Of a DNA stretch of 64,000 nucleotides, positions 53,826 to 62,698 are shown in pieces. The position numbers and the translations under genes are program-made. The stretch lies in contig NZ_VFES01000002.1 in NCBI RefSeq assembly GCF_007858185.1, positions 434,001 to 498,000 of the forward strand, written 5' to 3'. Each line of letters opens with the position of its first letter. Position 1 is the stretch's first letter. The DNA comes from Pseudomonas grimontii (lineage in GTDB: Bacteria; Pseudomonadota; Gammaproteobacteria; Pseudomonadales; Pseudomonadaceae). The notes under the pieces were generated by a model. It made no database searches. It was not told where the DNA came from and saw only the letters and a list, made by a program, of their open reading frames with translations.

Positions 53826-55787
53826 TCAGACGCGGAACGCCTGCACCGCCGTATTGAGCTGCCCACCCAGTACCAACAGGTGCTCGCCCTGGCTGCGGCC
53901 CTGGCCGATGCGCAGCAGGTTGTCCTCACCCAACTGATGAATCCGCTCGCTGTTATCGCGAATTTCACTCACGGCGCCACTTTGCTGCGCCGTCACATCG
54001 GCAATCCGCACGGCGGTGTCGGAAATGGTCTGGATCGCGCCGACGATTTCATCCAGCGCGCCGTCGGCTGCCTGGGCTTGCTGGGCGGTGGCCTCGGCGT
54101 GTTCGACCTGGGCGCGCATGCCCTGCACCGATTGGTGCGCAGCGGTTTGCAGGCCGGTGATCAAGCCCTGGATTTCGGCGGTGGCGCCGGCAGTGCGTTG
54201 GGCCAGGGTGCGCACTTCGTCGGCGACCACGGCAAAACCTCGCCCGGCCTCACCGGCGCGTGCGGCCTCGATAGCGGCGTTGAGCGCCAGCAGGTTGGTC
54301 TGGTCGGCAATCGAGCGAATCACGGTCAATACGCCGCCAATGGTGGCGGACTCTTCGGCGAGTTTCTCGATCATCTGCGCATTTTGCTGCACTTCACCCA
54401 CCAGCGCGTGCAGGCCGGTCAGGCTCAGACCGATCACACGCTGGCCTTGCTCGACCGCCTGGCCCGCGCTGCGGCTGGCACCGGCAGCCTGGCTGGCATC
54501 ACCGGCGACTTGCTGGATGGTGGCTTCCAGTTCGCCCAGGGAATCACGAATCTGCGCGGTATCCCCGGCCTGGCGTTCGGCGCCGTCGTGCAGGCCGCTG
54601 CTCAGTTCGGCCAAGGCGCGGCTGCTGCCGGCGACTTCTTCGGCATTGCCCCGAATGGTCCCCACCAGATCCACCAGGTAGGCGCGTAAACGGTTGAGGG
54701 ATGTTTCGATGTCGCGCAGTTCGCGGTTGGTTTTACCCAAGGTGATCGGCTGGCTGAAGTTGCCTTCACCCCAGGTCGACAGGGCCGGTGCCAGGTTGGT
54801 CAACACCCGCGCCAGGCGCCGTTGCAGGGTGTCGATGAGCAGGGCGATCAGCAAGATCAGGCCGATCATCACCCCTTGCATCAGGCGCACTTCCCCCTGG
54901 ATCTTGCCGTGTTGCGCACGCACCACTGGCTCCAGGCCGGCGATGGCCTGTTGAACGGCGGCGATTTTCAAATGGGTGGCGGCGGCTAGGTCGGCACGCT
55001 GCTGGATCTGCGTGCGGGTACGCTTGAGTTCGGCGGGGTAGCGTGTCAGCAGGCCGTTGAGCTCGCGCTTGAGGTCGACGCCGGTGTCCTGGGCTTCGGT
55101 TTTTGCTGTGTTTTCCAGGCCCATCAAGGCTGAAAAGTCATCGGTGTTGGATTCTGTGCTGGCCTTTACGCCCAGCAAGGGCAGTTGCTCCAGCAGCTCG
55201 GCCTGGCTGCGCATATTGCCGACTTCGCGCTCCACATCGTCCGCCAGTTCCGCGCGACCGCTGCTCACCAGTTTGCCGCGGGCCAGGGACAGCTTGCCCA
55301 GGTGCTGGGAGGCTGCCAGCAGCGGCGGCAGGTAGCGCGCCGCTTCGGCGGTGTTAACGCCCATGGCGTACTGGCTCAACTGCTCCAGGTTGGCGCCCAG
55401 CTCCCGCTCGGCTTGCAGCAACAAGGCTTGTGGGTCACCCGCCAACTTACCGGCCGCCAGCAGGTCGGTCTTGCTGAAGGCATCCAGGTCCGCGAGGCTG
55501 GGGCGCAGGTTTTGCGCGAGGTCGGCGGGCAGTTCATCCAGGTGTTGTAACAGGCTTTCCAGGCTCTGGCTGGCGCTGCTCAAGCGCAATGCATCGCCGC
55601 TGCCCAGGTAGTCGTCGATATTACGCGCGGCCTGGTTCTGGAAGGTCTGTGACAGACCGAGGTAGCGTTCCATCAGCAAATAAGGCCGTTCGAGCGCCCG
55701 TTGCGACCACCACAGCGTCGCCCCAAGCGCCAGGCACACGGCCACCAGCAGGAGGGTATTGAGATTGGTCAGCAGCTTCAGGCGCAT
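53826..55787 (-). CDS. Methyl-accepting chemotaxis protein, CtpL-like
   Basis: A 653-residue chemoreceptor: membrane helix near the N-terminus, a long helical periplasmic domain to about residue 290, a second helix ([17 protein letters not shown]), a HAMP region and the signalling tip ([20 protein letters not shown] split, then [16 protein letters not shown]). It corresponds in position to PA4844 (CtpL). The ligand cannot be read from sequence. The ATG at 55787 is preferred to an upstream TTG. Confidence 0.9.
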   Translation of the reverse strand: MRLKLLTNLNTLLLVAVCLALGATLWWSQRALERPYLLMERYLGLSQTFQNQAARNIDDYLGSGDALRLSSASQSLESLLQHLDELPADLAQNLRPSLADLDAFSKTDLLAAGKLAGDPQALLLQAERELGANLEQLSQYAMGVNTAEAARYLPPLLAASQHLGKLSLARGKLVSSGRAELADDVEREVGNMRSQAELLEQLPLLGVKASTESNTDDFSALMGLENTAKTEAQDTGVDLKRELNGLLTRYPAELKRTRTQIQQRADLAAATHLKIAAVQQAIAGLEPVVRAQHGKIQGEVRLMQGVMIGLILLIALLIDTLQRRLARVLTNLAPALSTWGEGNFSQPITLGKTNRELRDIETSLNRLRAYLVDLVGTIRGNAEEVAGSSRALAELSSGLHDGAERQAGDTAQIRDSLGELEATIQQVAGDASQAAGASRSAGQAVEQGQRVIGLSLTGLHALVGEVQQNAQMIEKLAEESATIGGVLTVIRSIADQTNLLALNAAIEAARAGEAGRGFAVVADEVRTLAQRTAGATAEIQGLITGLQTAAHQSVQGMRAQVEHAEATAQQAQAADGALDEIVGAIQTISDTAVRIADVTAQQSGAVSEIRDNSERIHQLGEDNLLRIGQGRSQGEHLLVLGGQLNTAVQAFRV

Positions 55788-55840
55788 GCGTGGTATCAAC
55801 CGGCAGCAAAAGATAAGTGCCTGAAGTTATTGCGTTTTCA

Positions 55841-57511
55841 TTACAGGGTTATGACGGAATCACTGGATTCTGATGAAAAGATGGCACTTTGCTTTGATGT
55901 GCGCGCAGCTTGCACGCGGTTACGCCCGGCATGCTTTGCGCGGTAAAGCGCCTCGTCGGCTTGGGCGGCCATCATCAGGCTGTCGGAACCGTCACCCAGC
56001 TCAACCAGCCCGGCGCTGAAGGTGCACCACAAGTCCTGAGGCTGCGCCGGATAGTGAATTTCGGCAAAGCGTCCACGAATCTCATCCAGCACCTTGCAGG
56101 CCGACTCCAGGTCGGTGTCAGGCATCACAATCGCGAACTCTTCACCGCCATAGCGGCCGATGTAGTCGGTCTTGCGCAGGCGTTGCTTGAGAAACAGCGC
56201 CAGGCTCTTGATCACACGGTCGCCCATGGGGTGGCCGTGGCTGTCATTGACCCGCTTGAAGTGGTCGATGTCGAGCATGGCAAAGCTCAATGGTTTGTTC
56301 TCGCGGCGCGCGCGGAAGCTGCAGTCTTCGAGCAATTGCAGGATATGGGTGTGGTTGTACAGCCCGGTCAGGCTGTCGCGCACCATCCGCGCCTTGAGGT
56401 TGCGCGCACGGGCAGCGCGGTTGCGTACCGTGGTAATCAGGTGGCGCGGCTTGATCGGCTTGGTGAGGAAGTCGTCGCCACCTTCGCTCATGGCGTCCAG
56501 CTGTTTGTCCAAGTCGTCTTCGGCCGACAGGTAGATGATCGGCACGCTGACGTAACGGTCATTGTGGCGAATCACCTTGGCCAGCTCGGTGCCGGTACAG
56601 GCCGGCATGTACATGTCGAGGATGATCAGGTCGGGCTGGAAGTCTGCCAGCTCGGCCATGGCCTGGATCGGCTCGATCAAGGTCCGGGTGACGATGCCGG
56701 CGCTGTTGAGCAACCGCTCGGTGTGCAGCGCCTGGGCCCGCGAGTCATCAATGATCAGCACTTTGTACGGTTCGTACTGGGCAACGCAGGTCAGTACTTC
56801 GATCTTTTCCAGCAGGCTGGAGGCTTCCAGCGTGCCGGTGAGGAATTCCTGGCCCCCGGCGCGTACGGCGGCCAGGCGGGTGGGCGTGTCGGTTTCGTGC
56901 AGGCTGAAAAATAACAGCGGCAGCTTATGCTCCAGGCCTTCCTGGGCTTCGGCGGCGAGCTTGAGGCCCAGGCCGGCGCCACAGAAATCCACGTCCATTA
57001 CAATGACGGAGGGCAGGCGCTCGCTCATCGCGGCGCGAAACGCTGCCACGCTGTCAAGGGACTGGGCGCTCATGCCAAAAAATTCCAGCTGCTTGGCCAG
57101 GCGCTCGGCGCGGTCGTGATCGGCCAGCATCACGTAGATCGGCTTGCGCATCGGCGGCAGGAAGGTTTGTTCCAGCTGGTCGCCCTGGCGCAGGCCGGTG
57201 CGGGACAGGCGCTGCATCAAGCGGTTGAGTTCGGTGATCAACTGGCTGCTCAAGCGGCCGCGGTTTTCATCCACCGCCCTGAGTGACTCGCCGATGTGCC
57301 ACGCCAGCTGGCCATGCTCGGGCTGTTCGAAGCGCTCGGCGAAGCGCTGCAGGCGCAGGTTGGCTTCGCTGAGTTCGGAGAGGTCGGCGCCTGACCATTC
57401 GCTGCGTTGCAGGCGCTGCCAGATCTCAAGAATTTGACGTGCCTGATGAATTACCCGCTGGGCAAAATGCTGCTTGAGACGCTCACGGCTGGGGTCTTCT
57501 GGCTCGGTCAT
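55841..57511 (-). CDS. gcbA: Diguanylate cyclase GcbA
   Basis: A 556-residue protein: helical N-terminal part, a receiver-like domain (about residues 124-245; IVMDVDF), a second receiver (about 249-365; LIILDMYMPACTGTE) and a C-terminal GGDEF domain with an intact GGEEF and the RKTD inhibitory site five residues before it. It makes cyclic di-GMP. GcbA promotes attachment in P. fluorescens, and PA4843 is the P. aeruginosa counterpart. Neighbour of the CtpL-like receptor in both. Confidence 0.93.
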   Translation of the reverse strand: MTEPEDPSRERLKQHFAQRVIHQARQILEIWQRLQRSEWSGADLSELSEANLRLQRFAERFEQPEHGQLAWHIGESLRAVDENRGRLSSQLITELNRLMQRLSRTGLRQGDQLEQTFLPPMRKPIYVMLADHDRAERLAKQLEFFGMSAQSLDSVAAFRAAMSERLPSVIVMDVDFCGAGLGLKLAAEAQEGLEHKLPLLFFSLHETDTPTRLAAVRAGGQEFLTGTLEASSLLEKIEVLTCVAQYEPYKVLIIDDSRAQALHTERLLNSAGIVTRTLIEPIQAMAELADFQPDLIILDMYMPACTGTELAKVIRHNDRYVSVPIIYLSAEDDLDKQLDAMSEGGDDFLTKPIKPRHLITTVRNRAARARNLKARMVRDSLTGLYNHTHILQLLEDCSFRARRENKPLSFAMLDIDHFKRVNDSHGHPMGDRVIKSLALFLKQRLRKTDYIGRYGGEEFAIVMPDTDLESACKVLDEIRGRFAEIHYPAQPQDLWCTFSAGLVELGDGSDSLMMAAQADEALYRAKHAGRNRVQAARTSKQSAIFSSESSDSVITL

Positions 57512-57809
57512 ATCCTGACTACTAGTGAGGGTGGATGCTGAGGTCGAACTGATGGCTCTATGCTAGCACCTCTTTTCAGTGGGATGAGTGTCATATGTCA
57601 ATTAACTGCGTGTCACTGATATTCAGTTGATGACCTGGTGGTCGCGCAGCTTAAACAGCGTGCATCCTTTATAGTCGAACGCTTCCCCTACGCCGTTTGG
57701 TGAAAAGCCCCGCATGGGCGGGCACGATGGGGTAGGGTTGTGGTCGGAGTGTTTGAACGCACGCCCTCAATTCAAGTGCATGAACTCAAGTGATTGAAAG
57801 GATATCGCC
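57512..57809. other. Divergent region, gcbA and the DUF2333 gene
   Basis: About 300 bases with no coding frame. A GAAAGGAT ribosome site precedes the DUF2333 ATG. I see no clear operator. Confidence 0.45.
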
Positions 57810-58877
57810 ATGCTGGACTGGAAAAACCGTGCGGGCAGTGCCAAAGGCCCCGCCCCTGAGCCCAAGTCGGCCAACCGCAGCTATTTTCGTACCCTGCTGA
57901 TGAGCCGCGCCGTGCTCAGCGTGCTCGGCCTGTATCTATTGGTCACCGGCGCCCTGGGTTGGTACTGGAGCGAAGAGCCGGCGCTGTTCCCGGTCCAGCA
58001 AAACGCGCAAATCGCGGCCGAGAAGGAAGGCAAGCAGATGGTGGTGGGCTATACCACCGTCGAAACCCTCAAGACCGTGGTCGGCACGTTGCTGAACAAG
58101 CCCGGTGGCTATATTTCCAACGACCGTTTCCCGCCGGGCCTGTGGATGGACAACATGCCCAGCTGGGAGTACGGCGTGCTGGTGCAGGTGCGCGACCTGA
58201 CCCGCGCCCTGCGTAAAGACTTCGCCCGCTCCCAGTCGCAGTCGGCCGAAGACGCTGATCTGGCCAAGGCCGAGCCGCGTTTCAATTTCGACAATAAGAG
58301 CTGGGTGCTGCCGTCCAGTGAGTCGGAATACCAGGAAGGCATCAACTCCTTGAGCCGCTACGAAGCGCGCCTGTCCGACCCGAATCAGCGTGGCGCCTTG
58401 TTTTATGCCCGCGCCGACAACCTGAACAACTGGCTGGGCGATGTTGCCACCCGCCTGGGTTCGCTGTCGCAACGCCTGTCGGCCAGCGTAGGCCGGGTCA
58501 AATTGAACACCGCACTGAAAACCGAAGCCCTGGCGCCGGGTGAAGTGCCGCAGGTCGACGAAGAAGTGGTGGAAACCCCATGGATGCAGATCGATAACGT
58601 GTTCTACGAAGCCCGCGGCCAGGCCTGGGCGCTGTCCCACCTGCTGCGCGCCATCGAAGTGGACTTTGCCGACGTGCTGGCCAAGAAAAACGCCACCGTC
58701 AGCGTGCGCCAGATCATTCGTGAGCTGGAGGCTTCGCAAGAGCCGGTATGGAGCCCGATGATCCTCAACGGCAGCGGCTTTGGCGTGCTGGCTAACCATT
58801 CGCTGGTAATGGCCAACTACATTTCCCGGGCCAACGCGGCGGTGATCGATTTGCGTCAACTGCTCAACCAGGGTTGA
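57810..58877 (+). CDS. DUF2333 family inner-membrane protein
   Basis: A 355-residue protein with one membrane segment (about residues 34-52, AVLSVLGLYLLVTGALGWYW) and a large, probably periplasmic, helical domain. DUF2333 proteins have no known function. It is coupled to the NUDIX gene, whose ATG overlaps its stop. This matches PA4842. Confidence 0.88.
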   Translation: MLDWKNRAGSAKGPAPEPKSANRSYFRTLLMSRAVLSVLGLYLLVTGALGWYWSEEPALFPVQQNAQIAAEKEGKQMVVGYTTVETLKTVVGTLLNKPGGYISNDRFPPGLWMDNMPSWEYGVLVQVRDLTRALRKDFARSQSQSAEDADLAKAEPRFNFDNKSWVLPSSESEYQEGINSLSRYEARLSDPNQRGALFYARADNLNNWLGDVATRLGSLSQRLSASVGRVKLNTALKTEALAPGEVPQVDEEVVETPWMQIDNVFYEARGQAWALSHLLRAIEVDFADVLAKKNATVSVRQIIRELEASQEPVWSPMILNGSGFGVLANHSLVMANYISRANAAVIDLRQLLNQG

Positions 58878-59416
58878 TGATGGACGCGACTCAAAAGGAG
58901 GCTGCGCACCGCGTAGCCTCCGATGCCGAACTGATCTGCTGGGTCGACGAGCGGGACAACCTGCTCGGCCACCTCGTCAGGTCCGACCTGCGCCAGCGCG
59001 GCCTGATCGGTCGTTGCACGTTTATCTTCCTGTTCAATTCCAAGGGTGAGCTGTGCGTGCATCGGCGCACCCTGAGCAAGGCCCTGTACCCGGGTTTCTG
59101 GGATACGGCGGCGGGCGGGATGGTCGCGGCGGGCGAGTCCTACGCGGTGTCGGCGGCCCGCGAGCTGGAAGAGGAACTGGGGGTTGGTGGGGTTGAATTG
59201 ATCGAACATGACCATTTCTACTTCGAAGATGGCAACAGCCGGCTCTGGTGCAAGTCCTACTCGGCGACCTGGGACGGACCCCTGCGCCTGCAGCCTGAAG
59301 AAGTCATGGAAGCGCGCTTTTTACCTGTCGAAACTGTCCTGCAGGAGGCGCAGCAAAAGCCTTACTGCCCGGACGCCCAAGAGGGCCTGCGGCGTTATCT
59401 GGCCTCACGTCGCTAA
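58877..59416 (+). CDS. NUDIX hydrolase
   Basis: A 179-residue protein with an intact NUDIX box: GGMVAAGESYAVSAARELEEELGV in two parts of the GX5EX7REUXEEXGU pattern (residues about 76-98). The resemblance is to the IDI/YfcD group that acts on nucleotide or isoprenoid diphosphates. The start at 58877 overlaps the DUF2333 stop; the ATG at 58880 is equally possible. Confidence 0.88.
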   Translation: MMDATQKEAAHRVASDAELICWVDERDNLLGHLVRSDLRQRGLIGRCTFIFLFNSKGELCVHRRTLSKALYPGFWDTAAGGMVAAGESYAVSAARELEEELGVGGVELIEHDHFYFEDGNSRLWCKSYSATWDGPLRLQPEEVMEARFLPVETVLQEAQQKPYCPDAQEGLRRYLASRR

Positions 59417-59598
59417 AGTTGCATAAATTGGCGCCATTTGGCTCTTAGCAAGTAAGCTTTTTGCCGTTACACTGCGCGACTTTTCACCCGAACCGCCTTG
59501 GCGGGTCGGTAGCGCTGCCCCTGCCTGAGTGGGGCTTCGCGGTCGGTGACCTCCTTTGCGGGTGCCGATCAGTCTTTGTCCTCCCAAGAGGATTGCCG

Positions 59599-59970
59599 GT
59601 GGCCAAAAAAGCCGCATCCTTCGCCGCCCTCGGCGGCCTGGTATTTTCCACCGACGCAGGTCGACACTGCCCGGACTGTCGTCAGCCCGTGGATGCGTGT
59701 ACCTGCAAACAAACCCTGATTCCCGAAGGCGACGGTATTGCCCGCGTGCGTCGCGAAAGCAAAGGCCGTGGCGGCAAGACGGTGACCACCATCACCGGCG
59801 TGCCCCTGGCTGAAGACGCGCTCAAAGAACTGGCCACCACGCTGAAAAAGCGCTGTGGCACCGGTGGCGCGTTGAAAGACGGCGTCATCGAGATTCAGGG
59901 TGATCACGTCGAACTGCTGTTGGCCGAGCTGATCAAGCTCGGTTACAAGGCCAAGAAGTCCGGCGGCTGA
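59599..59970 (+). CDS. SUI1 family translation factor (YciH type)
   Basis: A 123-residue protein starting with GTG (MAKKAASFAALGG). It has a Cys cluster (HCPDCRQPVDACTCKQ) and the SUI1/eIF1 fold (GKTVTTITGVPLAEDALKELA, then GTGGALKDGVIEIQGDH). YciH may act in start-codon discrimination. The frame extends upstream but only AGAGG before the GTG is a plausible ribosome site. The leader of 180 bases contains a CCCC...GGGG hairpin near 59519-59536. Confidence 0.88.
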   Translation: MAKKAASFAALGGLVFSTDAGRHCPDCRQPVDACTCKQTLIPEGDGIARVRRESKGRGGKTVTTITGVPLAEDALKELATTLKKRCGTGGALKDGVIEIQGDHVELLLAELIKLGYKAKKSGG

Positions 59971-60060
59971 AAGCCTCTTCCCAACCTGTGTCTAAACTCT
60001 GTCCTGCGAGTGAGGTCTGACCTTGCTTACAGGCAAATCGTCATTTTCATTCTTTAGACT

Positions 60061-60087
60061 GCGCCAGCCTCGAACGAGAGGCGGCGC
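60061..60087 (+). promoter_or_regulatory. Stable hairpin in the speA leader
   Basis: Arms GCGCC-A-GCCTC and GAGGC-GGCGC (one bulged A) around a 6-base loop, 28 bases before the speA ATG. No T run follows, so it is probably part of the mature leader. Confidence 0.55.
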
Positions 60088-60114
60088 CTTCGCCTTCATT
60101 TATAGGGGACTTCG

Positions 60115-62028
60115 ATGTCCGTACGACGCACACGCAAAGACGATGGCAGCCAATGGACAGTTGCGGACAGCCGCAGTGTTTACGGGATCCGCCATTGGGG
60201 GGCCGGGTATTTCGCGATCAATGACGCCGGTCGCGTTGAAGTCCGTCCGAACGGCCCGAACAGCACGCCTGTCGACCTCTATGAGCAAGTCGACCAGTTG
60301 CGCAAGAGCGGCCTGTCGTTGCCGTTGCTGGTGCGCTTCCCAGACATTCTGCAAGACCGGGTACGCCAACTGACCGGTGCCTTCGACGCCAACATCGAGC
60401 GCCTGGAATACCAGAGCAAGTACACCGCGCTGTACCCGATCAAGGTGAACCAGCAGGAGGCGGTGATCGAGAACATCATTGCCACCCAGAACGTGTCCAT
60501 CGGCCTCGAAGCCGGCTCCAAGCCTGAGCTGCTGGCTGTGCTGGCCCTGGCGCCGAAGGGCGGCACCATTGTCTGCAACGGTTATAAAGACCGCGAGTTC
60601 ATCCGCCTGGCGCTGATGGGCCAAAAGCTCGGCCACAACGTATTTATCGTGATCGAGAAAGAATCCGAAGTTGAACTGGTGATCGAAGAGGCTGCCAGCC
60701 TCAAGGTCAAGCCACAGGTTGGCCTGCGCGTGCGTTTGTCGTCCCTGGCGTCGAGCAAGTGGGCGGACACCGGTGGCGAGAAGTCCAAGTTCGGTTTGTC
60801 GGCGGCGCAACTGCTGTCGGTGGTCGAGCGCTTCCGCGCGGCCGGCCTGGACCAGGGCATCCGCCTGCTGCACTTCCACATGGGCTCGCAGATCGCCAAC
60901 CTGGCCGACTACCAGCACGGGTTCAAGGAAGCCATTCGTTACTACGGCGAACTGCGCAACCTCGGCCTGCCGGTAGACCACATCGACGTGGGCGGCGGCC
61001 TGGGCGTGGACTACGACGGGACTCACTCGCGTAACGCCAGCTCGATCAACTACGACATGGATGACTACGCCGGCGTGGTCGTGGGTATGCTCAAGGAATT
61101 CTGCGACGCGCAGAGCCTGCCGCACCCGAACATCTTCTCCGAAAGCGGCCGCTCCCTGACCGCCCACCACGCCATGCTGGTGGTGCAGGTGACTGACGTC
61201 GAGAAACACAACGACGAAATCCCGGTCATCGACAACAAGGAAAGCCTGCCGGAAACCGTGCAATGGCTGGTGGACCTGCTCGGCCCGACCGACATCGAAA
61301 TGGTCACCGAAACCTACTGGCGCGCGACCCACTACATGAGCGACGTGGCCACCCAGTACGCCGACGGCAAATTGACCCTGGCCGAAAAAGCCCTGGCTGA
61401 ACAGTGCTACTTCGCCGTGTGCCGCCGCCTGCATAACTCGCTCAAAGCCCGTCAGCGCTCGCACCGCCAGGTGCTGGACGAGCTCAACGACAAGCTGGCC
61501 GACAAGTACATCTGCAACTTCTCGGTGTTCCAGAGCCTGCCGGATACCTGGGCCATCGGCCAGGTACTGCCGATCCTGCCGCTGCACCGCCTCGACGAAG
61601 AGCCGCTGCGCCGCGCCGTGCTGCAAGACCTGACCTGCGACTCCGACGGCAAGATCAAGCAATACGTCGACGAGCAGAGCATCGAGACCAGCTTGCCGGT
61701 CCACGCCTTGAACGACGGTGAAGACTACCTGCTGGGTATCTTCCTGGTCGGCGCTTACCAGGAAATCCTCGGCGACATGCACAACCTGTTCGGTGACACC
61801 GACTCGGTGAACATCTACCAGCGCGAAGACGGTTCGGTGTACAGCGCCGGTATCGAGACCCACGACACCATCGAAGACATGCTGCGCTATGTGCACTTGT
61901 CGCCGGAGGAGTTGATGACCCACTACCGTGACAAGTGTGCGAGTGCGAAGATCAGTGCGTCGGAGCGAACTCAGTTCCTCGACGCCTTGCGCCTGGGGCT
62001 GACGCGGTCTTCCTACTTGTCCTCGTAA
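60115..62028 (+). CDS. speA: Biosynthetic arginine decarboxylase SpeA
   Basis: A 637-residue PLP enzyme. Lys110 in LYPIKVNQQ is the Schiff-base lysine; [12 protein letters not shown] and [14 protein letters not shown] are the other PLP-domain marks. It converts arginine to agmatine, the first step to putrescine. It stands alone, with a REP just after its stop. Confidence 0.97.
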   Translation: MSVRRTRKDDGSQWTVADSRSVYGIRHWGAGYFAINDAGRVEVRPNGPNSTPVDLYEQVDQLRKSGLSLPLLVRFPDILQDRVRQLTGAFDANIERLEYQSKYTALYPIKVNQQEAVIENIIATQNVSIGLEAGSKPELLAVLALAPKGGTIVCNGYKDREFIRLALMGQKLGHNVFIVIEKESEVELVIEEAASLKVKPQVGLRVRLSSLASSKWADTGGEKSKFGLSAAQLLSVVERFRAAGLDQGIRLLHFHMGSQIANLADYQHGFKEAIRYYGELRNLGLPVDHIDVGGGLGVDYDGTHSRNASSINYDMDDYAGVVVGMLKEFCDAQSLPHPNIFSESGRSLTAHHAMLVVQVTDVEKHNDEIPVIDNKESLPETVQWLVDLLGPTDIEMVTETYWRATHYMSDVATQYADGKLTLAEKALAEQCYFAVCRRLHNSLKARQRSHRQVLDELNDKLADKYICNFSVFQSLPDTWAIGQVLPILPLHRLDEEPLRRAVLQDLTCDSDGKIKQYVDEQSIETSLPVHALNDGEDYLLGIFLVGAYQEILGDMHNLFGDTDSVNIYQREDGSVYSAGIETHDTIEDMLRYVHLSPEELMTHYRDKCASAKISASERTQFLDALRLGLTRSSYLSS

Positions 62029-62048
62029 TATCGGCGGCTAGTGTTCCA

Positions 62049-62089
62049 TGTGGGAGCGGGCTTGCTCGCGAAGTAAGCCCGCTCCCACA
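62049..62089. repeat. Single REP hairpin, GTGGGAGCGGG class
   Basis: TGTGGGAGCGGGCTT pairs with AAGCCCGCTCCCACA around an 11-base loop (GCTCGCGAAGT). It lies 20 bases past the speA stop and may close that transcript. It belongs to a different class from the GGGGGCTTGC REPINs. Confidence 0.9.
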
Positions 62090-62296
62090 TTCAGACCTAC
62101 GTTTTTGCAGGACCTGCGCAGTGAGGTCAGCAAACGCCTAAGAGCGTTCGCTCTGGTCAACCCCACTCGTACCAACCACGCGACATTGGTGGCGTCTTTC
62201 GCCAGGCCGCTGCGCTGGCTGACGCCGATGCTGGATCGGATGACGGGTTTTATCACGTCCACCCCCAGCCAATAGGCAGGCCAGGCCTCGGCGCGG
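62090..62296. other. Intergenic stretch with an open frame on both strands
   Basis: About 200 bases beyond the REP. Frames stay open on both strands through 62100-62270. I have an impression of meeting similar sequence next to REP elements in other pseudomonads, which would make it repeat-derived rather than a gene, but I cannot confirm this. Confidence 0.35.
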
Positions 62297-62605
62297 TCAA
62301 TAGATGTCAAAGCAGAACGCGACCGAGCAGTTTCCCGGGTTGTAACGCAGAATCACCCGGTCAATGGTGCCTACGCTGTTGCGTCGCATTATGTGGATAT
62401 CCCTGGCGCTGCTTTGCAGGTCAAGCGACTGCCCTGGGGCGAGCGAGTGTATCTGCGCTCCTTGCGCAACCACCAGCTCGGCCGACGTCTTGTTTTCGAA
62501 CCGTTGTATGCCTTCCATGCTGTTTGGGCCTTGCCCATTGGTGCATCCGGTGAGGGTGGCCAGTGTGCAGGCCGCAGTAGTCCACAGGGCTGTTCTGATG
62601 TTCAT
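62297..62605 (-). CDS. Small lipoprotein
   Basis: A 102-residue protein. The leader MNIRTALWTTAACTLATLTGC ends in a lipobox (LTG-C, Cys21). The rest is a small beta-like domain (FENKTSAELVVAQGAQ, NSVGTIDRVILRY). No family recognised. The start at 62605 fits the lipobox; upstream codons do not. Confidence 0.75.
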   Translation of the reverse strand: MNIRTALWTTAACTLATLTGCTNGQGPNSMEGIQRFENKTSAELVVAQGAQIHSLAPGQSLDLQSSARDIHIMRRNSVGTIDRVILRYNPGNCSVAFCFDIY

Positions 62606-62698
62606 ATCCGACTCTCCATGAATGTATGAAAGGGGTAGACCCCTGGCCATTCAACGCTTGGAATGTCGGTTTGTAACCTGTCAGAACTCACAGGTAGG

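Noticed and set aside
57512..57809. Small RNA or tRNA gene between gcbA and the DUF2333 gene
   Set aside because: No cloverleaf or terminator with T run could be found.
60100..61923. 607-codon minus-strand frame across speA
   Set aside because: Antisense of speA; no plausible start signal.
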